Source: Reclinomonas americana ATCC 50394
Taxonomy: Eukaryota > Jakobida > Jakobea > Jakobida
Assembly: GCA_048213135.1 (NCBI GenBank)
Contig: PS015286.1
Coordinates: forward strand, 1 to 43,611
Direction: 5' to 3'
DNA length: 43,611 nt
Shown in pieces: positions 38,067-43,611 of this stretch. Every line of letters begins with the position of its first letter. The first letter of the stretch is position 1. The translations under genes and the position numbers were made by a program. A model generated the notes under the pieces. It worked only from the letters and a program-made list of their open reading frames with translations, did not search any database and was not told the origin of the DNA.

Positions 38067-41000
38067 TTACATGCCGGCCAGCGATGGTGATGAGCCGTAC
38101 ACGTAGACCGGTGCGTAGTTGCTCGAGGGCGACGGCAGCGGGACCGGTGGGCTGACAATGCACTCAAACTGCGCGAGAGGGTTTAACAACACATCGCCTT
38201 CGTGCATCACATTCTCTCTTGTCACGTCTCTCACCTCCCAGTCCATGAATGCAGAGCCCGAGTTGGAGCACGGACTGTTGGGACACGAGTTAGCAGCTAC
38301 CACCTCGCCTGTGGTCACTCACAGCACCACTGAACGCAACGGATTGCCAAAGAGCTGCAGGCCGAGAGCGAGCGAGAACTGGCATCGCGACAGGTTGTTG
38401 CAGAGCGACTGCAACACACCTGAGTGTGTAACATTAAGACAGGATGAGAATTCAAGTTGAACAAAGTGCACGAATATCTGCACACAAACCAACGCTCTCC
38501 AAATCACTGGCACAGTAGCCGTCACCACCGCCGCAGTTCGAGCCATTGGTGCGTCCCCACACGGCCTTCAGGATCTGCACACTGGAACCTGGCGGACAAA
38601 TGGCCACCAGCTGATCGGTCTGGCACGTGACCTTGCGGAGACCGGCGCACACACCATTGGTGGTTGTCACTTGTCTGGCCATGTGGGTGAGCGACTGCTA
38701 CGAAAGATCGCGACAAGCAGAAAAATTCATCACTCACCCCGGCGGGCACACACCCGAGCACTGGCCAGTGATGGTGTCGCAGCCGGAGCCGTTGCACAGT
38801 GGCGACGGGCACGAGATGGACAGGTCGGGCGTGCTGACCGCGTTTGGTGTCACCGTCACCAAGCTCTCCAGCGACTGCCCGGTCACCGTGTCGGTGGCGC
38901 GAACGTTGACTTGCACGGCCGACGGCAGCGATGTGGAGGCGTTGATGACGCGCAGCAAGGCGTCGGGGGTGCTGGTGCCCGGCTTCGGCACCACATCAAA
39001 GATGGAGGCCAGGGTCAACAGCGTCCATTGCACTTGATTGGCGGAGGTGACAGAGAGTGTGCCGACCACCACATTGTCGACGGCTGTCGGCGAGTCGAAC
39101 GAGCTGGGAATCAGTTGCATATCTGCGTGGCATGGGTGAGCGTGATGAGGGCATCAAAGACAGAGTTTTCACGTCTGAGAGCACTCACTGGACGGCTTGG
39201 CGAGTTTGGTGAGCACAATGGCCGACGCCGTAATCTGTTGGTTAGAGTGCTCGTCGATCGCCGCCACGTGCACAGTCAGCGTGTCCGGCAAGGTGCTGGC
39301 AGAGTTGTACAGCCCGTCGGAGGCAATCAGATGGCCTTCAAAGATGTCGAATCCTGCGCAACGAAAAGCTTGTTAACACACACGCAAACGAAAAAAAAAA
39401 GCCGTCGTCACACAGCCTACTCACGAGACCAGTCGTCGGGGAACGAGGTGTCAATGACAAACGTGAACGGTCCGGTGCCATCAATGTCAAACGCGTGCAG
39501 CTCGCCGAAATCGTGACCCGGCTGAATGTCCTCGGCGTACGACGTGGGTCCGTATGTGAGAAGTGGCGCCACGTTGACGGCGACCAGAATGTTGCCGGTG
39601 GTCATGCCAGCGGTGTTGCTGACAGACAAACGCAACGACAGCGGCGTCGACAGCGTGGCGGGCAGGCCACCAGCACCGACAGCGAGTGCGCCAGTGGAGG
39701 AGTTGAGGGTGAAGAACGAGTTGAACGTGTCTCCATCCCCGCTGACCAGAGTGTAGGTCAGCGACGGATTCACGTGTCCATCGCCGGCGTTCACCGTGCC
39801 AACGGCAGTCAAGGCGGGCGTGGGCAGGTTGAGAGGCGTTGTCACCGGGATCAGGCCGAAAATATACGGCGCCGGACCACCGCCCACCAAACTACACGCA
39901 GTGAGAGAAAGGGGAGGAGGAGGGAGAGAGAAGAGACGGCGACGCACATGACAATCTGCACTCGGGCGAGCAGCGCGCTGGTCAGCGGGTCGGTGATCGA
40001 CAGCGCGAACGTGTACGCGGCGGCGACATTCGGGTTGAAGCTCAGCGGGGCAAACACCGAAAACCTGCACAACATGGTGAGGGGGGAAATCACACGAAGC
40101 AGACAAGGTGCAAGGGACGTGCGGCGCACGTCAGGTTTTCCGAATTCTGCGCCACCGAGCCAGATGTCAGTGGAGCGCCATTGACTCCACCACCATTCGC
40201 GGTTGCACCCGTGCCTGTTGCACATGCAGGTATCAATAATGGATCAAGAGCGACATTCGCAGGACGGGCACTCACCGACAGCATTGTCGGGGAAGAAGGT
40301 GAGCGGATTGATCGACATCTGGTTGATGTTGGCGGCCGCAGATGGATCGCCATCAATATCCAGGGTAGCCGTCACGTCGCTCAACTTGCGTCCCTGTTGA
40401 CCGTCCAGATCGACATTGATCTGTGTGTGGAGGAGGAGAGAAAAAACGGGGAGTTCAGTATCTAGGGATGTGTGAGGATGGTGAATCGCAGAGACGGCAC
40501 GCAACCGAGAACTCAAAGTTCCACCTGCGTGCACACAAGCGTCCCTGGATGAGAAGAGTGGAGGAACAGGATTGAGGAGCGTGCAGAGGGACGCAACACG
40601 GCGCGGAGGTTTGGCGAGGTGCCGGTGGTTCCAGTGGCAAACGAGTATGTGCCGTCACCATTGGAGTTGAACACTACGCGAGTGCAAGAGGCAGACGAGA
40701 GTCAAAGGATTACGTGGGATACAAAGATGTTGACTGCAAGCGTACCGTTTTGACCGCGGACCTTGCCACGCAGCGCCACTGAGAAGAAAGAGTAGTGAGT
40801 ACATCTTGCCTACTGATTCGATGTGGTGCTGGATTCAGACTGCACACCTTCGACATTGTTCTCACGATCGACAGTCCACGAGCCGTTGGCGTTGCCGGAG
40901 CCGAAAATCACATTCGACGTCACATTCTGGTCGTAAGTGCCCGGTGCCGTGCCGACAATGACAGTCATGGAGACAGAGGCCAGAAGAACATTGGACTGAT

Positions 41001-42700
41001 TCTTGACCTCCAGTTTGAAGTCGTAGACACCGTTGGCAAGCGGGTTGTAGTTGGCGCCTGCACAGAGGTGAGTAGCAGTTTCAAGAAGAGCACCACCAAC
41101 AACAGTGTGCTTACCCGGCGTCCAACCCAAGTTCTGACTGTTCTGCGCCTTGGTGTACTGCGAGAGATCGGCGGACAGTCCCGGCTCGACACCCTGCGAG
41201 TTGGCGGTGCTGAAGATGCCTGTGCACACATTGAACGATGAGCTGGCTGAAGGGGGAAGGTACGGAGAAGAAGAGGTAGCAGCGTACCCAGCGAGTTATC
41301 CGTGAACGTTGTCAGCATGTTCACCCCGACGAACTGGGAAGCAGGAGGAAAACGCAGTCCACGCCTCAGTGCGATGGGAGGGGGGCTGATAGCATCGAAT
41401 TTTCGCGCAACACAAACCTGCTTGTACAGCGACGGATTGGGATCAATGGACAGCGTCACCGTCACATCGGCCAGCGTCAAGGATCCAGTGCCATCGTAGT
41501 TGGTGTCCCTGTGTAACATGTCAGGGCGCGCAACAGACACAGGAGCGGAGGGGACGTGTACCCTGCACGCACTGCGCCACCACAAGACGGATGTGGAAGT
41601 GAGTGGAGCAGTGCGAGAAAACGGGCGTGTGGAGCAAGTGCGACGCACCACTGAGAACTCGTAATTCCAGTCGGCCAAGGAAGCATTCGCGCCGGCAATC
41701 GCCGGGTACGAGTAGACGTTGTTCGTCACATTGTTGGTGACCTGGCCGAATCGCTGCTTGGCACGCAGACCGACTGTGGGTGTGTGTCAGTATGATGAGA
41801 GGTCCCGCGACAAACACCGAATTGCATGTTCTCGTGTCATGGCGACCAGAGAATCGCCAAGAAAGGAGAAGGAGGAGGAAGGAGGAGTAGAAGAAGAACT
41901 GACCTTCCACTTGTCCACTGCGATTCCGCACCCACCCATTGTCGGGATTGCCCTGTGTGTGACAACGTCGAGTGATCAGCAAAATACAAATCCACCGGCG
42001 CTCGTTTCACCAAGAACCGTGCGCAGCATCAGTGGCAAACGGTTCACATGCAGGGAGAAGACGAGCAGCAGGAGGAGCAAGAGGAGGAACAGAAACAACA
42101 GCAGGAGGAGCAAGAGGAGGAGCAGCAACTGTCCCATTCTGAAACTCAAGGAGCATGATTTGAAGGTAAAAGGATGAGAGAACGACAAGAGGATCATGCG
42201 GTGAGGACACGAAGGAGCACAGAGTAGTGGGAGAGCGATCCTTCGATTGTGGCAAGAGGGGCTGCAACCTGCCTGAGCGATGCTCTCTCTCTCTCCCTTT
42301 CTGACGGGTCCAGAATGACAAGAGGATCATGCAAAGAGGCCACAATTGACAGAGAAGTGGGCGAGTGACCCTGCGACCGTAACAACAAGAGCTGCGACCT
42401 GCCTGAGCGATACCAGCCACTGCTGCTGCCCCTTCTGATCATCATGCATGCATGCAATCGCATCTGTTGACTGTCATCTTCTCCCTCTCCTCCTCTCCTC
42501 CTCTCCTCCTCTCCCCCTCTCACCGCGCCATAGATGGCCACGATATTCGCCAGGTAATCTGTGACACTCGCCGGCGTCGCCGACACGGGCACCACACTCA
42601 TTCCCGCCACCGCAATCAGCACTGTCAGAGCCAACACAGTGGCCACAGTGTGCGCACGCGCACTGCTGCGACTGCTGGAGGGAGAAGCACCACGTCGCAT
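38067..42700 (-). CDS. Secreted multi-domain protein: paired repeats, cadherin-like domains, SUEL lectin
   Basis: The start MRRGASPSSS at 42700 (or 12 bases upstream) leads to a hydrophobic signal sequence (VATVLALTVLIAVAGM) with likely cleavage near VSATP. Next come two related domains, each WNYEFSVV or WNFEFSV, then a D-rich turn and DVTVTLSIDPNPS or DVTATLDIDGDPS, then F(T/P)DN(S/A)(L/V)G. A stretch of cadherin-like strands follows (YTLVSGDGDTFNSFFTLNSS, LSLRLSVSNTAG; then FGELHAFDIDGTGPFTFVID). The C-terminus is a SUEL/rhamnose-binding lectin domain: VTCQTDQLVAICPPGSSVQI, VWGRTNGSNC, SLCNNLSRCQF, CPNSPC and DWEFECIV. A Cys-rich piece (CNGSGCDTITGQCSGVCPPG) precedes it. Around 18 short introns are present. 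No C-terminal membrane span is seen, so secretion is inferred. Exon ends in 40460-40800 are approximate. Confidence 0.8.
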
Positions 42701-42712
42701 GTCACTGTGCAA

Positions 42713-42877
42713 ACAAACAACGAAAGAGGGAGCAGAGAAACAGCGATTCTGAGGGCGCGAAAATGTTGGGTGTGTGTGTTCGACTCAACGGATACTTTTT
42801 TGTGCGACAACTTGATCTCTTTTTTCTCTCTTTCTTGTGTGTGTGCGCGTGTGCGTGATGAAGAGGTGAGAACCAAT

Positions 42878-42910
<33 letters not shown>

Positions 42911-43199
42911 CGCTTGATGTGTAGCAGATTCCGAACGCATCTGCTGTCTCTCTTGCTCGCTCACTCGCGTGCACACACACACAGTGAAAAGAGGTGCACG
43001 TTCTTCACATAATGGCGTGCCTTTGGTGTGTGCAGTAGCAACACAGCACTCACACACACAGCGAACTAAACATTTAAACGAGATGTCTTTGCTCACCAAT
43101 CGTTGCAAAACTTTTGTTTCCCGCCTAGGCGGACGCGAACCGAAGTCTATCGATTCATGTGGCTATTATTCATGTCTCGCTGCTACTGCTACTGCTCGA
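42713..43199. other. Intergenic region with CA microsatellite
   Basis: An uninterrupted CA run spans 42878-42906, with further GT and CA runs nearby (42837-42855, 42970-42982). The region should carry the promoter of the SUEL-domain gene and the 3' UTR of SMG1. No gene is seen. Confidence 0.7.
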
Positions 43200-43611
43200 T
43201 CACACCCACGCGCCCCAACCGGGAAACAGTCGCGACAGGCGCTCCGGATCGGTGGCCTGCTGAATCAGCTGCCGCACTTGGCCCTCGGTGGAGTAATGCT
43301 GGCCCTCCTCGACACCATGCAGCTTTTCGGAGACGCGCAGCAGCGCTCGCTCGGCCTGTCGACTGCCGCCACCTGTGGTGGCCGAGGCAGCAGCTGCCGC
43401 CGCAGCAGACGCCGCCGCCGCTGCAGCCGCTGCCGCCGCAGCCGCGGCGCCAGCACCACTACCGCGACGTCGGAGCAGCGCATCAACCTCGGTACGTTGT
43501 GACGACATGTCGGCGTTTTGCACACGCAGTGCCTGTGTGCGGCGTCACTTCAGCATCCGTTCACAGCGAGAGGGAGAAGGGGAGGCGGCACGCAACCTTG
43601 AATGGCGACAG
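43200..43611 (-). CDS. SMG1: SMG1 kinase, C-terminal FATC end (partial)
   Basis: SMG1 is the PI3K-related kinase that phosphorylates UPF1 in nonsense-mediated decay. Only the last two exons are in the window: 43597-43611 and 43200-43532, separated by a 64-base intron (GTTGCG..ACACAG) in phase 0. The protein ends with [19 protein letters not shown] and [11 protein letters not shown]. This is a FATC domain, and the final GWxAWV is the SMG1 ending (mTOR ends GWCPFW, DNA-PKcs GWEPWM). The preceding [12 protein letters not shown] matches the helix before FATC. An Ala run of about 13, part of a longer Ala-rich tract encoded near 43388-43450, lies before it. The kinase domain lies to the right of the window. 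Confidence 0.85.

Noticed and set aside
42007-42420. Coding exon in 42000-42430 of the SUEL gene
   Set aside because: The stretch is GA-rich repeat with two similar units (GGATCATGC(G/A)...CTGCCTGAGCGAT near 42190-42290 and 42325-42410). It lies in the intron between the signal-peptide exon and GNPDNGWV, so it is read as intron repeat.
1-43611. Transposons, viral genes or toxin genes
   Set aside because: No transposase, reverse transcriptase, integrase, capsid or toxin motif was seen on either strand, and no terminal inverted repeats with target duplications were noticed.

Overview
This window is nuclear DNA from a GC-rich, intron-dense eukaryote, most likely a single-celled protist. The genes carry many short spliceosomal introns with GT..AG ends. 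They sit about 100-500 bases apart on both strands, and no operon, phage or bacterial insertion is visible. The mix of a hybrid histidine kinase, SUEL-type and H-type lectin-like secreted proteins, a nuclear NAD(P) transhydrogenase and the metazoan-type decay kinase SMG1 would fit a unicellular relative of animals or another free-living amorphean. That placement is inference; no marker here settles the lineage. Seven runs of N break the sequence, most of them beside GA/CT or CA/GT simple repeats.

Left to right: (1) 1-3084 (+), the 3' part of a secreted protein with IPT/TIG-like and H-type-lectin-like domains; (2) 3481-5150 (+), the PRMT5 arginine methyltransferase catalytic half; (3) 5289-6785 (+), a sigma-class GST fused to an EF-hand-like N-terminus; (4) 6845-11693 (-), a membrane hybrid histidine kinase with a receiver domain; (5) 11971-12345 (+), a doubtful small ORF; (6) 12483-13918 (-), a WD40 protein; (7) 14491-18275 (+), MSH4; (8) 18579-25210 (-), UPF1; (9) ribosomal protein uL23 (RPL23A), whose first exon (25872-25997) lies on the opposite strand from its other exons (26177-26733); (10) 27018-28227 (-), a PSMD10/gankyrin-like ankyrin protein; (11) 28331-28402 (+), tRNA-Pro(UGG); (12) 28571-32339 (+), the DDX47/Rrp3 helicase, running into a gap; (13) 32764-36148 (-), mitochondrial NAD(P) transhydrogenase, broken by two gaps; (14) 36624-37703 (-), a second WD40 protein; (15) 38067-42700 (-), a secreted multi-domain protein ending in a SUEL lectin domain; (16) 43200 to the right edge (-), the C-terminal end of SMG1.

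Most of these are unrelated housekeeping genes. One functional pairing stands out: UPF1, the central nonsense-mediated-decay helicase, and SMG1, the kinase that phosphorylates it, lie about 18 kb apart. MSH4 points to a meiotic cycle. The strongest anomaly is the split RPL23A gene. It is best explained by a roughly 380-base contig (25763-26143) placed backwards between two gaps. I did not find a convincing new multi-gene system. The most original biology is in the two large secreted lectin-like proteins, the EF-hand/GST fusion, the apparently short PRMT5 and a C-terminal motif shared by the two WD40 proteins.
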